Shown here: in pieces, positions 53,132 through 64,000 of the stretch
How positions within the stretch are numbered: the first letter of the stretch is position 1
Layout of the letters: each line of letters opens with the position of its first letter
Origin: Burkholderiales bacterium
Lineage (GTDB): Bacteria > Pseudomonadota > Gammaproteobacteria > Burkholderiales > Burkholderiaceae_D
Direction of reading: 5' to 3'
DNA length: 64,000 bases
Assembly: GCA_947451925.1 (NCBI GenBank)
Contig: CANGAW010000001.1
Span: forward strand, 1 to 64,000
The notes under the pieces: model-generated
What the model saw: only the letters and a program-made list of their open reading frames with translations
Database searches by the model: none
What the model was told of the DNA's origin: nothing
Position numbers and translations under genes: made by a program

Positions 53132-54864
53132 ACTGGTTCCTTGGCAAACTGTAAATGATAAAGATGGGCATATACCCCATTCATGGAAAGTAGTTGCTGG
53201 TGACTGCCGCTTTCAGCAATCTGGCCACCGTCGAGCACAACGATACGATCGGCATGTTCAATGGTAGACAAGCGATGCGCAATAACCAGGGTGGTACGAC
53301 CCTGCATCAACTGATCGAGCGCCGATTGCACGGCGCGCTCGGATTCGGTGTCGAGCGCCGAGGTCGCCTCATCTAAAATTAATATCGGCGCGTCTTTGTA
53401 AATAGCCCGCGCTATCGCCAGTCGTTGACGCTGACCGCCGGACAGGCGCATACCATTGTCACCAATCTGCGTCTCAATACCTTGCGGCAAACCGGCAATG
53501 ACTTCCTCAAAATGCGCTGCTCTGGCAGCGGCCGCAATGCGTGCCGGATCAGGCGCCACATCACCGTAGGCGATATTGGCCGCAACCGTATCATCGAACA
53601 ACACCACGTTCTGGCTTACCATCGCCATTTGCGCGCGCAAGCTCGCAAGCGCGATGTCTGCAATGGGCTGACCATCAAGCAGAATCTGACCGGCATTTAA
53701 CGGGAAAAATTCCGGCACCAAATTGACCAGTGTGGATTTACCACCGCCCGACATGCCAACCAGTGCCACGGTTTCACCGGGCGCAATCGATAAATTAATA
53801 TCGGTCAGTGCAGCACGTGTTTGTTCCGGATATTGAAAACCAACGCCGACAAATTCAAGCTTGCCCGCCGCACGCTTCATGAGCCGGGTGCCGTCAGTGC
53901 GTTCCGGTTTTGCATCGATCAGGCTAAACACCGATTCGCCGGCAGCAATACCCCGCTGCAGCGGACCATTGACTGCAGCCAGATGTTTCATTGGCGTGAG
54001 CAGCATCAGCATGGCCGTGATGAAGGATGCGAAATCACCGACCGTGACATGACCACCAGCGGCCTGTGCCAGCGCAATCATGACAATGATGGAGACGGCA
54101 AACGAGGTGATGATCTGCGTGATCGGCTCCGTGGTCGCCATCGTACTGGCCATGCGAATGGCAAAGCCGCGCAAGCGGTCAGAGCGCTGCGCAAAACGCT
54201 GCGCTTCATAGTTTTGGCCACCAAAAATTTTAATCACTTGCTGGGCGCGGGTGGTCTCTTCAATGACCTGTGTGAGTTCGCCGTTGATGCCCTGGAATTG
54301 CTTGATCAGGCGTTTCAAGCGCGTTGCTGTAAGCCGCACGATCACGCCAATAAAGGGAATCAGAAACAAGGTGACCAGGGTCAGTTTCCAGTTCAGCCAG
54401 AACAGATAAGCCAGCAAACCAATCACGGTTAAGCTGTCGCGAATCAGCGCCACCAAAACGCTGCGAATCATGTCAAGAATTTGCTGCACTTCCTGCATCA
54501 TCGCGTTGATCACAGCGCCGACCGAAGTTTGCGCATAGAAGCCTAGTGGCACATCAAGCAGGCGGGCAAACATTTGCTGGCGCAAATCGGCCATCAGGCG
54601 ACCCGAAACCCAGGCCATCATGTAACTGGTGGTGAAGGTGGAACAGCCTCTGAGCACAAAGACGCCAATCACGAATACCGGCACCAGCCACAATGAAAAG
54701 CTCTGTGCCGAGGCAAAGCCTTTATCCAGCAGCAGTTTCATCATGCCGGCCAGTGCAGGCTCGGTTGCTGCAGTCAATATCATGCCGGCGAGAGCCAGCG
54801 CCAGTCGCCCTTTGTAGGGCAACAGTAAAGAAACAATACGGGTAAACGTTTTGGAAAGGCTCAT
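53128..54864 (-). CDS. msbA: Lipid A export ATP-binding/permease protein
   Basis: Six-TM ABC exporter; GMSGGGKSTLVNLVPEFF, LSGGQRQRLAIARAIYKDAPILILDEATSALD. Confidence 0.93.
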   Translation of the reverse strand: MSLSKTFTRIVSLLLPYKGRLALALAGMILTAATEPALAGMMKLLLDKGFASAQSFSLWLVPVFVIGVFVLRGCSTFTTSYMMAWVSGRLMADLRQQMFARLLDVPLGFYAQTSVGAVINAMMQEVQQILDMIRSVLVALIRDSLTVIGLLAYLFWLNWKLTLVTLFLIPFIGVIVRLTATRLKRLIKQFQGINGELTQVIEETTRAQQVIKIFGGQNYEAQRFAQRSDRLRGFAIRMASTMATTEPITQIITSFAVSIIVMIALAQAAGGHVTVGDFASFITAMLMLLTPMKHLAAVNGPLQRGIAAGESVFSLIDAKPERTDGTRLMKRAAGKLEFVGVGFQYPEQTRAALTDINLSIAPGETVALVGMSGGGKSTLVNLVPEFFPLNAGQILLDGQPIADIALASLRAQMAMVSQNVVLFDDTVAANIAYGDVAPDPARIAAAARAAHFEEVIAGLPQGIETQIGDNGMRLSGGQRQRLAIARAIYKDAPILILDEATSALDTESERAVQSALDQLMQGRTTLVIAHRLSTIEHADRIVVLDGGQIAESGSHQQLLSMNGVYAHLYHLQFAKEPV

Positions 54865-54875
54865 TGTCCGCTTCT

Positions 54876-57800
54876 CTAATATTCGAACCAGACATTATCC
54901 GGACTCAGCCAGTCGGCCAGACTGGCACGCAAACTGTCTTCGGCGCGCACACGCCAGGCATCAGAGAGCCTGATTTCGCTTAGGGCGCCATTTTTCATGT
55001 ACTGCACAACGATGGGACAAGAACCGTCACTTTGCTGAAAAGGCGCAATCAGTTCGCGCAGTTTGGCGGCATCGGCCTGACCATTCATGGTGAGCCGTAA
55101 GGCTTTGACGAAACTGGCCCTCGCAGCGGCAATGCCCATCACCCGTTCAGCGGTAATACGCAAACCGCCAGAAAACCGATCCTCGGAAATTTTGCCGTGG
55201 ATGGCCAAAAATTCATCTTCTTTGAACAGCGCGCGGTTGGCATCAAACACTTCGTTATAAACCGTCACTTCAACGGTCGCTGTGGCGTCGTCCAAGGTCA
55301 CAATCACCATGCGGCCGCGCTGCGTCATTTGCGTGCGCAGGCCCGAAACGATGCCGGCAATCAGTTTGGGTTCACGCGAAGGAATCAGGTCAGCTAAACG
55401 CGTGCGGGCGAAACGGCGGGCTTCTTCAACGTAGGCATCAAACAGATGGCCGGACAAGTAAAAGCCGAGTGCAGCTTTTTCTTCGGTGAGTTTTTGCTTC
55501 TCGCTCCAGGGCGCGGCTTTCACGTAGTCGGGCGCCGTCTCCAGGTCGCTGTCGTCGCCACCAAACAAGCTGACTTGATTGACCGAGGCTTCAGCCTGCT
55601 CAGCACATTCCATGGCAAAGTTGACCGACGCGAGCAAAATGCCGCGGTCGACATTGAAAGAATCAAATGCGCCGGCGCGTACCAGGGATTCAATCGTGCG
55701 GCGATTGATCTGACGTTTGTCTACCCGTTTAACGAAGTCAAACAGATCGGTAAAAGGCTGCCCCTGCCTTGCCGTGATGATAGCTTCAATCGCATTTTGT
55801 CCGCTGCCCTTGACCGCACCCAAACCGTAGCGAATGCGGTCGGCTTTTTTGCCCGGTTCGCCAACGGGCGTGAAGCGATACACCGACAAATTGATATCCG
55901 GCGGCAGCAGAGTCAGGCCGCAGACCTCTGTTGCGTCCTCGACCAGAATTTTGATTTTGTCCGTGTCATCCATCGCCAGCGACAAGTTGGCGGCCATGAA
56001 CGCAGCAGGGAAATGGGTTTTTAAATATGCGGTGTAATACGACAGCAACGCATACGCGGCAGCATGGGATTTATTAAAACCATAGCCGGCGAATTTTTCC
56101 ATCAGATCGAAAATTTCGTCTGCCTTGGTTTCGGTCAGGCCATTTTTTTCGGCACCGGTGCGGAAAATCTGGCGATGTTCTGCCATCTCTTCGGCTTTTT
56201 TCTTACCCATCGCCCGGCGCAGCAAATCCGCGCCACCCAGCGAGTAGCCGCCGATGACCTGCGCCATCTGCATCACCTGCTCCTGATAGACCATGATGCC
56301 GTAGGTTTCGGACAAAATGCCTTCGGTGCGCGGGTCCGGGTAATCAAAACGCTCACCGTGTTTGCGACGGCAAAAATCCGGAATCAGATCCATCGGGCCC
56401 GGTCGATACAAAGCAACCAGCGCAATAATGTCTTCAAAGCGATCGGGTCTGGCGTCTTTCAGCATGCCCTGCATGCCGCGGCTTTCAAGCTGGAACACGG
56501 CCACGGTTTTGGCTTGTGTCAGCAGCTGATAAGTAGGCCGGTCATTCAAGGGCAGTGTTTCCAGACTGAAGGCGGAAAGCGCAGGATCAAGCTCCTTGAT
56601 GTAGCGCACCGCCCGGTCAAGAATGGTCAGCGTGGTCAGGCCCAGAAAGTCGAACTTCACCAGACCGACTGCTTCCACATCATCCTTGTCATATTGCGAC
56701 ACCACGCCGGAATCATTGCCCTGCGTGTAGAGCGGACAAAAATCGGTCAGCTTACCCGGAGCAATCAGCACACCACCGGCGTGCATGCCGACGTTACGCG
56801 CAATGCCTTCGACTTGCTGCGCCAAGTCGAGCAGCTGACGCACTTCTTCTTCATTTTGCTGGCGCTCGGCCAATAAAGGTTCTTCGACAATTGCATCGGC
56901 AATGGTGACGAGTTTGCCGGGCTTGAACGGAATCAGTTTGGAAATGCCATCGCAAAAATTGTAGCCAAAATCAAGCACACGACCGACGTCACGCACGGCA
57001 CCTTTGGCAGCCATGGTGCCGAAGGTGGCAATTTGCGATACCGCTTCTTTACCGTAACGTTCTTTAACATATTGAATGACGCGGTCGCGACCTTCCTGAC
57101 AAAAGTCGATGTCGAAGTCGGGCATCGATACCCGTTCAGGATTTAAGAAACGCTCGAACAGCAAATTGTAGGCAAGCGGATCAAGGTCGGTAATCAACAG
57201 CGAATAAGCGACCAGAGAACCCGCACCCGAACCACGGCCCGGCCCCACCGGCACGCCATTGTTTTTTGCCCAGCGAATGAAGTCCGCCACGATCAGAAAG
57301 TAGCCGGGAAAACCCATCTTGATGATGGTGTCGGTCTCGAATTTCAGTCGGGCTTCATAACGTTCACGCTGGGCTTCCCGTTTGGCTTCATCCGGAAACA
57401 GCTGTGTTAAGCGCTGTTGCAGTCCGGCCTTGGCCTGGTCAACCAAAAACGCATCAATGCCCATGCCATCAGGCGTTGGAAAATCAGGCAAGCGCGGCCG
57501 GCCCAGCTCCAGCACCAGATTGCAGCGCTGTGCAATGGCCACGCTATTGGCCAGCGCCGCCGGCATATCGGCAAACAGCGTCGCCATTTCGCTCTGGCTT
57601 TTGAAATACTGCTCAGGGGTGAAGCGTTTGACGCGGCGTGCATTGGCCAGCATCTCGCCTTCGGCAATACAGGTACGCGCTTCATGCGCGGTAAATTCTT
57701 TTTGCTCCAAAAACTGCACCGGATGGGTGGCCACCACTGGCAACTGCAAAGCAGCAGCCAGTTGTGTGGATTCACGCAGCAGGTTTTCGGCACTTGGGTT

Positions 57801-58328
57801 GCCGTTTCTCTGCACTTCAATATAGAAGTGACCGGGAAAAATACGGGCCCAGCGGCGAGCGCAACGCTCGGCCAGCGCCGCATTGCCGTTTTCCAGCGCG
57901 CAGCCAATGTCGCCCAGATGAAAACCGGATAAGGCAATCAGACCATTTTTGATATCCAGATTTTCCAGCCAGTCTATGCGCAATTCGGCACGACCCCGAT
58001 GCAGGTTCGACAACCACGCACGGGTGATCAGTTCGCACAACTGCAAATAGCCGGCGGAATTTTTTGCCAGCAGCAGCAAGCGAAACGGCTTGTCGCGATC
58101 GTCATCATTGGTGATCCAGACATCGCAGCCAATCACGGGCTTGATGCCTTTGCTGCGCGCGGCTTTGTAAAATTTGACCATGCCAAACAAATTGGCCAGA
58201 TCTGTAATCGCCAGCGCAGGCTGTTTGTCTGCGGCGGCCGCTTTCACCACCTCGTCAAGCCGGACTAAGCCGTCGGCGATGGAGAATTCGGAATGCAAAC
58301 GAAGGTGGATAAATTGCGGTGCGTTCAT
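54876..58328 (-). CDS. dnaE: DNA polymerase III subunit alpha
   Basis: [67 protein letters not shown]. Confidence 0.98.
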   Translation of the reverse strand: MNAPQFIHLRLHSEFSIADGLVRLDEVVKAAAADKQPALAITDLANLFGMVKFYKAARSKGIKPVIGCDVWITNDDDRDKPFRLLLLAKNSAGYLQLCELITRAWLSNLHRGRAELRIDWLENLDIKNGLIALSGFHLGDIGCALENGNAALAERCARRWARIFPGHFYIEVQRNGNPSAENLLRESTQLAAALQLPVVATHPVQFLEQKEFTAHEARTCIAEGEMLANARRVKRFTPEQYFKSQSEMATLFADMPAALANSVAIAQRCNLVLELGRPRLPDFPTPDGMGIDAFLVDQAKAGLQQRLTQLFPDEAKREAQRERYEARLKFETDTIIKMGFPGYFLIVADFIRWAKNNGVPVGPGRGSGAGSLVAYSLLITDLDPLAYNLLFERFLNPERVSMPDFDIDFCQEGRDRVIQYVKERYGKEAVSQIATFGTMAAKGAVRDVGRVLDFGYNFCDGISKLIPFKPGKLVTIADAIVEEPLLAERQQNEEEVRQLLDLAQQVEGIARNVGMHAGGVLIAPGKLTDFCPLYTQGNDSGVVSQYDKDDVEAVGLVKFDFLGLTTLTILDRAVRYIKELDPALSAFSLETLPLNDRPTYQLLTQAKTVAVFQLESRGMQGMLKDARPDRFEDIIALVALYRPGPMDLIPDFCRRKHGERFDYPDPRTEGILSETYGIMVYQEQVMQMAQVIGGYSLGGADLLRRAMGKKKAEEMAEHRQIFRTGAEKNGLTETKADEIFDLMEKFAGYGFNKSHAAAYALLSYYTAYLKTHFPAAFMAANLSLAMDDTDKIKILVEDATEVCGLTLLPPDINLSVYRFTPVGEPGKKADRIRYGLGAVKGSGQNAIEAIITARQGQPFTDLFDFVKRVDKRQINRRTIESLVRAGAFDSFNVDRGILLASVNFAMECAEQAEASVNQVSLFGGDDSDLETAPDYVKAAPWSEKQKLTEEKAALGFYLSGHLFDAYVEEARRFARTRLADLIPSREPKLIAGIVSGLRTQMTQRGRMVIVTLDDATATVEVTVYNEVFDANRALFKEDEFLAIHGKISEDRFSGGLRITAERVMGIAAARASFVKALRLTMNGQADAAKLRELIAPFQQSDGSCPIVVQYMKNGALSEIRLSDAWRVRAEDSLRASLADWLSPDNVWFEY

Positions 58329-58454
58329 GGCCGTATTTTAACCGCTGGGACGCACACAAACGCCGCTGTTTCAAAGGCGGCTTCAAAGACTGTCCAGCTG
58401 CGTTGTCCGGCGCTTATAATGCTGTTTACTCCCTTTTATTGCCTCTATTTTTCT

Positions 58455-59327
58455 ATGCAGTCCACGACTTCCGCCCATTCTTTTGTCAATATCGCCGCGT
58501 ATAAATTCGTCACTTTCGAAGACACTTTGGAGCGTCGTGCACTGTTTCAGGCTATTTGCAAGGATCTCGACCTGAAAGGGACGATCCTGCTGACGCCCGA
58601 AGGCATCAATCTGTTTTTGGCCGGCACAAGACAAGCCATTGACCATTTCCTAGTCTGGCTAAAAGCCGACCCCCGATTTGCCGATATCGAAGTCAAGGAA
58701 AGCTTTTCGGATGAACAGCCGTTCAAGCGCATGCTGGTCAAGATCAAGCGCGAAATCATTACCATGAAACACCCGCTGATCAAGCCCGAACTGGGCCGCG
58801 CACCCGCCGTGGATGCAGCGACCCTCAAGCGCTGGCTCGACGCCGGTCATGACGACAAGGGCAAGCCCGTCGTCATGGTTGATACGCGCAATGCCTTCGA
58901 AGTCGATGTAGGCAGCTTTGAAAACACGATTGACTACCGGATTGAAAAATTCAGCGAATTCCCTGACGTGATAGCGCGGCAAAAAGAAGCCTTGTCTGAC
59001 AAAACCGTGGTCACCTTTTGCACCGGCGGTATCCGCTGCGAAAAAGCGGCCATTCATATGAAAAATATCGGTTTCGACAGCGTTTATCAGCTCGACGGCG
59101 GCATTCTCAAATATTTCGAAATCGCTGGCGGCGCGCATTATCAGGGCGACTGCTTTGTGTTTGACCGGCGCACCGCACTCAACCCCCAACTCGAAGCCAC
59201 ACCGACCGTGGTCTGCTTCGCCTGCCGCGCTGTTGTAACACCACGCGAGCAAATCTCTCCCTTGTTTATCGAGGGCGTGTCCTGCCCGCATTGTGCGCAT
59301 GCAGCGCTTGAAGCACAGCCCGCTTAA
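58455..59327 (+). CDS. trhO: Rhodanese-like tRNA uridine hydroxylase/sulfurtransferase
   Basis: [49 protein letters not shown]. Confidence 0.92.
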   Translation: MQSTTSAHSFVNIAAYKFVTFEDTLERRALFQAICKDLDLKGTILLTPEGINLFLAGTRQAIDHFLVWLKADPRFADIEVKESFSDEQPFKRMLVKIKREIITMKHPLIKPELGRAPAVDAATLKRWLDAGHDDKGKPVVMVDTRNAFEVDVGSFENTIDYRIEKFSEFPDVIARQKEALSDKTVVTFCTGGIRCEKAAIHMKNIGFDSVYQLDGGILKYFEIAGGAHYQGDCFVFDRRTALNPQLEATPTVVCFACRAVVTPREQISPLFIEGVSCPHCAHAALEAQPA

Positions 59328-60213
59328 CTATGTAGGCCGCTTTGCGCCTTCGCCCACCGGCCCGCTCCATGCCGGTTCCTTGCGCGCTGCAATGGCCAGC
59401 TATCTGGATGCGCGCGCCCATCATGGCCGCTGGCTTTTGCGCATTGAAGATCTGGATACAGCACGCGCTGTGCCGGATGCAGCACACCACATCATCCAGA
59501 CACTGGCCGCTTTCGGCATGGATGCCGATGGCGACATCGTCTGGCAAAGCCAGCGCAAAAACAGTTATCAACAGGCATTCGATCAATTGGCAGATGTCAG
59601 CTATCCCTGCAGCTGCAGTCGCAGGGAAATCGCAGACTCAAGAATCGGTCTCGCCAGTGATGGCGCGGCGATTTATCCTGGCACCTGCCGCAATGGCATG
59701 GCAGCTGGCCGCAGTCCTCACGCCTGGCGATTGCGCGTGCCAGAGGCTGGTCATGCAGAAGGCGAGATTTGTTTTAAAGACCGCTGGCAAGGGCTGTTCA
59801 CGGAACAGTTGGCAACGGCTGTGGGCGACTTTGTATTGAAGCGCGGTGACGGCTTTTGGGCCTATCAACTGGCGGTGGTTGTCGACGACGCCATACAGGG
59901 GGTGACTGATGTCGTGCGTGGTGCCGATTTATTAGGCTCGACCGCAAGGCAGATTTATTTACAGCACAAACTGGGCTTGCCGACACCACGCTATTTGCAT
60001 GTGCCGGTTGTTGCTAACGCTGCAGGAGAAAAATTATCCAAACAAACAGGCGCCAGCGCACTGGATTTGAACAAACCGCTTACCGCCCTGCTTGAAGCGG
60101 CGCAGGGACTTGGGCTGGCGCTTGATGGGGTCAATTCGGTGCCGGACTTTTGGCGCAAAGCGATACCGCTATGGGCTCAGCGTTTTGCTGAACCTGACGT
60201 CAACCATCCTTAG
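59299..60213 (+). CDS. gluQ: Glutamyl-Q tRNA(Asp) synthetase
   Basis: [56 protein letters not shown]. Confidence 0.94.
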   Translation: MQRLKHSPLNYVGRFAPSPTGPLHAGSLRAAMASYLDARAHHGRWLLRIEDLDTARAVPDAAHHIIQTLAAFGMDADGDIVWQSQRKNSYQQAFDQLADVSYPCSCSRREIADSRIGLASDGAAIYPGTCRNGMAAGRSPHAWRLRVPEAGHAEGEICFKDRWQGLFTEQLATAVGDFVLKRGDGFWAYQLAVVVDDAIQGVTDVVRGADLLGSTARQIYLQHKLGLPTPRYLHVPVVANAAGEKLSKQTGASALDLNKPLTALLEAAQGLGLALDGVNSVPDFWRKAIPLWAQRFAEPDVNHP

Positions 60214-61710
60214 TCAGGATTGACGCTTGGGCGAACCACCCAGCAAAGCTGCGCGCTTTTGCGGCTGAACTGGCTTGCCTGATTTATCCACTGCCGGCTC
60301 ATTGCGTGGCGCTGCAGGCTGTGCCGCTTCGTAGGGCTTTAAAAACCAGGGATCAATTTTTTCTTTGCGCGGCAAAGGCGCATGCTGACTACGATTACGC
60401 GAAGCAGGTTCGCGTGTACGCGCATCCTCGTCACGCGGTGCGGCGCGGCTGGTGTTTCTTGCTGTCTCACGTGGCGCGGCAAACTCGGTATCGCGACCAG
60501 AGCGGCGCGGTGCTGCCGACACAAAACCTTCGAGTTCGGCCGGCACCAGCTTTTGCTTGATCAGCTTTTCGATATCAAGCAGCAGTCGCGCGTCCTTGTC
60601 CGAAAACAGGGAGATCGCATCGCCGGACGCGCCGGCGCGACCGGTACGACCGATACGGTGTACATAGTCTTCGGCGTTGTAAGGCAAATCGTAATTGATC
60701 ACGCAAGGCAGATCGGAAATATCGAGTCCGCGTGCTGCAACGTCGGTGGCAACCAGCACATCAATAGTGCCGTTTTTAAAAGCCTCGAGTGCTGCCATGC
60801 GTTCGTTCTGGGTTTTGTCGCCATGAATGGCAGAGGCTTTGACGCCCTGCTTTTCCAGCTCGCGCGCCAGTCGCGATGCACCGATTTTGGTATTCGAAAA
60901 TACCAGCACTTGTTTGAGATCGCGGCCGCGAATCAGATGCGCAACCACATCGCGCTTGGCATCTTCTTCAACCTTGTAAACCACTTGCGTGACTTTGTCT
61001 GCGGTCGCATTGCTGCGCGCAACTTCGATCAGCACCGGGTCTTGCAAGAAGGTGGATGCGAGCTTTTTGATTTCTGGTGAAAAGGTCGCCGAGAACATCA
61101 GGTTCTGGCGCTTTTTCGGCAGCAAATTGATGATGCGCTGCAGGTCCGGCAAAAAGCCCATGTCCAGCATGCGGTCGGCTTCGTCCATCACGAAAATTTC
61201 GGTCTGCGACAAGTTCACCGTCTTTTGCTGCACATGATCAAGCAAGCGGCCCGGTGTCGCGATCACGATTTCAACGCCACCGCGCAAGGCTGTTGTTTGC
61301 GGCGTCATGTCGACACCACCAAACACTACCGTGGCACGCAAAGGCGTGTGACGGGAATACGCTTTGACGTTCTCGGCCACCTGGTCGGCCAACTCGCGAG
61401 TCGGAGTGAGAATCAAGGCGCGCACCGGATGCCGTGCTGGCGAAGCGCTGCTGTTAGCCTGAGCCATCAGCAACTGAATGATGGGCAAAGAAAATCCTGC
61501 GGTCTTGCCGGTGCCGGTTTGCGCTGCACCCATCACATCGCGCCCCTGCAATACCACTGGAATGGCCTGCGCCTGAATCGGCGTCGGATGTAAATAACCT
61601 TGGTCGGTCAGGGCTTGCAAGATGGCAGGAGCCAGACCAAATTGATCGAAGCGGGTCAGTGCGACGCCGGCGTCTTCCGGGGAATGTGATGAAGGATTTT
61701 CTGTTGACAT
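60214..61710 (-). CDS. rhlE: DEAD-box RNA helicase, RhlE-like
   Basis: AQTGTGKTAGF, MDEADRMLDMGF, SATFSPEIK, HRIGRTGRAG. Confidence 0.92.
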   Translation of the reverse strand: MSTENPSSHSPEDAGVALTRFDQFGLAPAILQALTDQGYLHPTPIQAQAIPVVLQGRDVMGAAQTGTGKTAGFSLPIIQLLMAQANSSASPARHPVRALILTPTRELADQVAENVKAYSRHTPLRATVVFGGVDMTPQTTALRGGVEIVIATPGRLLDHVQQKTVNLSQTEIFVMDEADRMLDMGFLPDLQRIINLLPKKRQNLMFSATFSPEIKKLASTFLQDPVLIEVARSNATADKVTQVVYKVEEDAKRDVVAHLIRGRDLKQVLVFSNTKIGASRLARELEKQGVKASAIHGDKTQNERMAALEAFKNGTIDVLVATDVAARGLDISDLPCVINYDLPYNAEDYVHRIGRTGRAGASGDAISLFSDKDARLLLDIEKLIKQKLVPAELEGFVSAAPRRSGRDTEFAAPRETARNTSRAAPRDEDARTREPASRNRSQHAPLPRKEKIDPWFLKPYEAAQPAAPRNEPAVDKSGKPVQPQKRAALLGGSPKRQS

Positions 61711-61823
61711 ACTGTCTGCTTTATTAAGCTTTGGAGTATAGCACTGGCCTTGGGCCACAGGCCAAACGCGGCAGTAAGCCCTTTTTTAAATCGTGTTGCG
61801 AGTTTAACTCTGTTGAATTTAGA

Positions 61824-62141
61824 TCACGCGCCAGCGGATTTGATCCTGACCCGTTCTGATTTAATGATTTTACGAAAAGCATCGCTGGTATTGGCCCAAT
61901 CAACAATGTCGACTTTCCAGGGCAGATCCGACTCGGAAAAAGCCTCTGACAGGTCGGCAAGTTGCGTCATGGAGAGGGGAACATCATTGATTACGGCAAG
62001 GTCCAGATCAGAAAATGGTTTTGGATTATGCCGGGCACGCGAACCAAATACCCACACCTCATGCTCTGGCAAATAGCGCCGCAAAATTGTCTCCACAATT
62101 GCCCACTCAGAGAGGCTGATGGCAATATCAGGCATCGTCAT
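61824..62141 (-). CDS. MNT-domain nucleotidyltransferase (MntA-like antitoxin)
   Basis: VWVFGSRARHNPKPFSDLDLAVI (GSxxR...SDxDL). Confidence 0.88.
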   Translation of the reverse strand: MTMPDIAISLSEWAIVETILRRYLPEHEVWVFGSRARHNPKPFSDLDLAVINDVPLSMTQLADLSEAFSESDLPWKVDIVDWANTSDAFRKIIKSERVRIKSAGA

Positions 62142-62545
62142 GACATTGAACGCTCTGTCAAACGGGCCAATAAATATTGGGCTTCTTGCAAAAAGAACGG
62201 GATCTCTTTCACTACCTCAAGGGCAATATGTTCATCATAGGTATGGCTGGTTTTACCCCGCATTTCCCTAAAGACCTTCCAGGTTGACCAGTCATTCAAT
62301 AACAAGCCCTGTTCATTAGCAGAACGAATCAGGTCAGAAAATGGCATCGCATCAAATTGCGCAGGGTTGGCAGAACTCGATTCAAGATAGCGTTTGAGCG
62401 TTTTATGCGCGATTTCATAAGTAAATTCAAAACGTTGAATCAAGCCATCCCGGATTTGCGCGTCGCTGGTATCTCGCTCATAGCGGGCAAGCCCTTCGAG
62501 CAATCGCTGTACCGCATTCATCAGAGATAGAACCGAGATAGCCAT
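62138..62545 (-). CDS. HEPN-domain protein, HI0074/HepT-like
   Basis: RFEFTYEIAHKTLKRYLE, VFREMRGKTSHTYDEHIA (R-x4-H type motif); 4-bp overlap with MNT gene. Confidence 0.87.
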   Translation of the reverse strand: MAISVLSLMNAVQRLLEGLARYERDTSDAQIRDGLIQRFEFTYEIAHKTLKRYLESSSANPAQFDAMPFSDLIRSANEQGLLLNDWSTWKVFREMRGKTSHTYDEHIALEVVKEIPFFLQEAQYLLARLTERSMS

Positions 62546-62631
62546 GGTGACCTCCATGCAGACTCATTGAGTCATGACTTGTGCACATAAAACAAAGGCT
62601 CACGTTTTATACGCAAGCCTTTGTGATGTTC

Positions 62632-62710
<79 letters not shown>

Positions 62711-62800
62711 ATTATTACTCGTTACTAAAATTAAATTGTATTTTAGCGTGGAACATGTCGTGCAACGAAGGATTGGCTTCGTTGCACGAGCATGTTTCGC

Positions 62801-64000
62801 TTAACTGCCTTCGAGGAAGCTCTTGAGCTTGTCGGAGCGTGATGGATGACGCAGCTTGCGTAAGGCCTTGGCTTCGATCTGACGAATACGCTCGCGAGTG
62901 ACGTCAAACTGCTTGCCGACTTCTTCAAGGGTATGGTCAGTCGACATTTCAATGCCGAAGCGCATGCGCAATACTTTCGCTTCGCGTGGTGTCAGTGAAT
63001 CCAGAATATCTTTCACCACACCGCGCATTGACGCATGCAGGGCTGCATCGGCCGGCGCCAGCGTATTGTTGTCCTCGATGAAGTCACCCAGATGCGAATC
63101 GTCGTCGTCACCGATTGGCGTCTCCATCGAGATTGGCTCTTTGGCGATCTTCATGATCTTGCGGATTTTATCTTCCGGCATTTCCATCTTGATCGCCAGG
63201 GTCGCCGGATCAGGCTCGGATCCTGTCTCTTGCAAGATTTGACGCGAGATGCGGTTCATCTTGTTGATGGTTTCGATCATGTGCACCGGAATACGAATGG
63301 TGCGGGCCTGATCGGCGATCGAGCGGGTAATGGCCTGACGAATCCACCAGGTGGCGTAAGTCGAAAATTTGTAACCGCGACGGTATTCAAATTTGTCGAC
63401 TGCCTTCATCAAACCGATATTGCCTTCCTGGATAAGATCCAGGAATTGCAAGCCGCGGTTGGTGTATTTTTTTGCAATCGAAATTACCAGACGCAAGTTA
63501 GCCTCGGTCATTTCGCGCTTGGCCTTGCGTGCCTTCATTTCACCGGCGGACATCTTGCGATTGATATTGCGCAGGTCCGGCAGCGGCAACACCACGCGTG
63601 ACTGCAAATCAATCAGTTTTTTCTGCAGCTCTTTGACCGTCGGTACATTACGGGTCAGCACGATGCTGTAAGGATGCCCCGTCGTTTCACCATCGACCCA
63701 GGCCAGATTGGTCTCGTTACCGGGGAAGACTTTAATAAAATGCGCGCGCGGCATGCCGCACTTGTTGACCACCACATCCAGAATCTGCTTCTCGATGTGA
63801 CGCACTTCATCCACCTGACCACGCAGGGTGTCGCAGAGTTTTTCAACGACTTTGGCCGTAAAGCGAATACCCATGAGTTCATTGGTAATGGCTTCCTGCG
63901 CCTTGACGTAGGGCTTGGAGTTGTAGCCCTCTTTTTCATAGGCTTTGCGCATCTTGTCGAACTGCGTCGAGATGGTGGCAAATTTGGCCAGTGAATCACG
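62801..64000 (-). CDS. rpoD: RNA polymerase sigma factor RpoD (partial, runs past window edge)
   Basis: [65 protein letters not shown]; frame open to window end. Confidence 0.97.
   Translation of the reverse strand, partial: RDSLAKFATISTQFDKMRKAYEKEGYNSKPYVKAQEAITNELMGIRFTAKVVEKLCDTLRGQVDEVRHIEKQILDVVVNKCGMPRAHFIKVFPGNETNLAWVDGETTGHPYSIVLTRNVPTVKELQKKLIDLQSRVVLPLPDLRNINRKMSAGEMKARKAKREMTEANLRLVISIAKKYTNRGLQFLDLIQEGNIGLMKAVDKFEYRRGYKFSTYATWWIRQAITRSIADQARTIRIPVHMIETINKMNRISRQILQETGSEPDPATLAIKMEMPEDKIRKIMKIAKEPISMETPIGDDDDSHLGDFIEDNNTLAPADAALHASMRGVVKDILDSLTPREAKVLRMRFGIEMSTDHTLEEVGKQFDVTRERIRQIEAKALRKLRHPSRSDKLKSFLEGS

Noticed and set aside
56064-56876. 270-aa plus-strand ORF inside dnaE
   Set aside because: Antisense shadow ORF of dnaE.
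60382-61080. 232-aa plus-strand ORF
   Set aside because: Antisense to rhlE; no recognisable motifs.

Overview
The window is a 64 kb chromosomal segment from a betaproteobacterium. Gene order and protein style suggest Burkholderiales, probably Oxalobacteraceae. Most of it is housekeeping: maeB, thiL-pgpA-pncC, pyrF, groESL, cysM, the lapB-lapA-ihfB-rpsA-cmk-aroA-tyrA-hisC-pheA-gyrA block, ubiG-gph-ssrA, msbA, dnaE, gluQ, rhlE, a tRNA with CAT anticodon, and the rpoD C-terminal part. The accessory parts are more interesting. (1) A tight minus-strand operon (4431-10664) carries a HAD-UbiA fusion, DprE1-like and DprE2-like enzymes, an epimerase, an FAD oxidoreductase and GtrA, and it converges on a GT39 transferase. 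This looks like a Gram-negative lipid-linked D-arabinofuranose-type pathway. (2) An orphan protein downstream of groEL (22802-23908) has a C-terminal segment resembling an R-S-E mono-ADP-ribosyltransferase toxin. (3) A ~2.6 kb island without an integrase sits at the 3' end of ssrA, bounded by an exact 20-bp att-like repeat. It carries an excisionase-like HTH protein and a SEC-C protein with a PD-(D/E)XK-like motif, a candidate one-gene defence or nuclease system. (4) A HepT/MntA-type (HEPN-MNT) pair. Also noted: a canonical CIRCE overlapping a heat-shock/sigma70 promoter, dispersed REP-like hairpins, a 27-bp perfect palindrome upstream of a catalase-like gene, and an internally shortened ornithine-cyclodeaminase-family gene. 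All calls come from reading the sequence and remembered family motifs. No database search was run.
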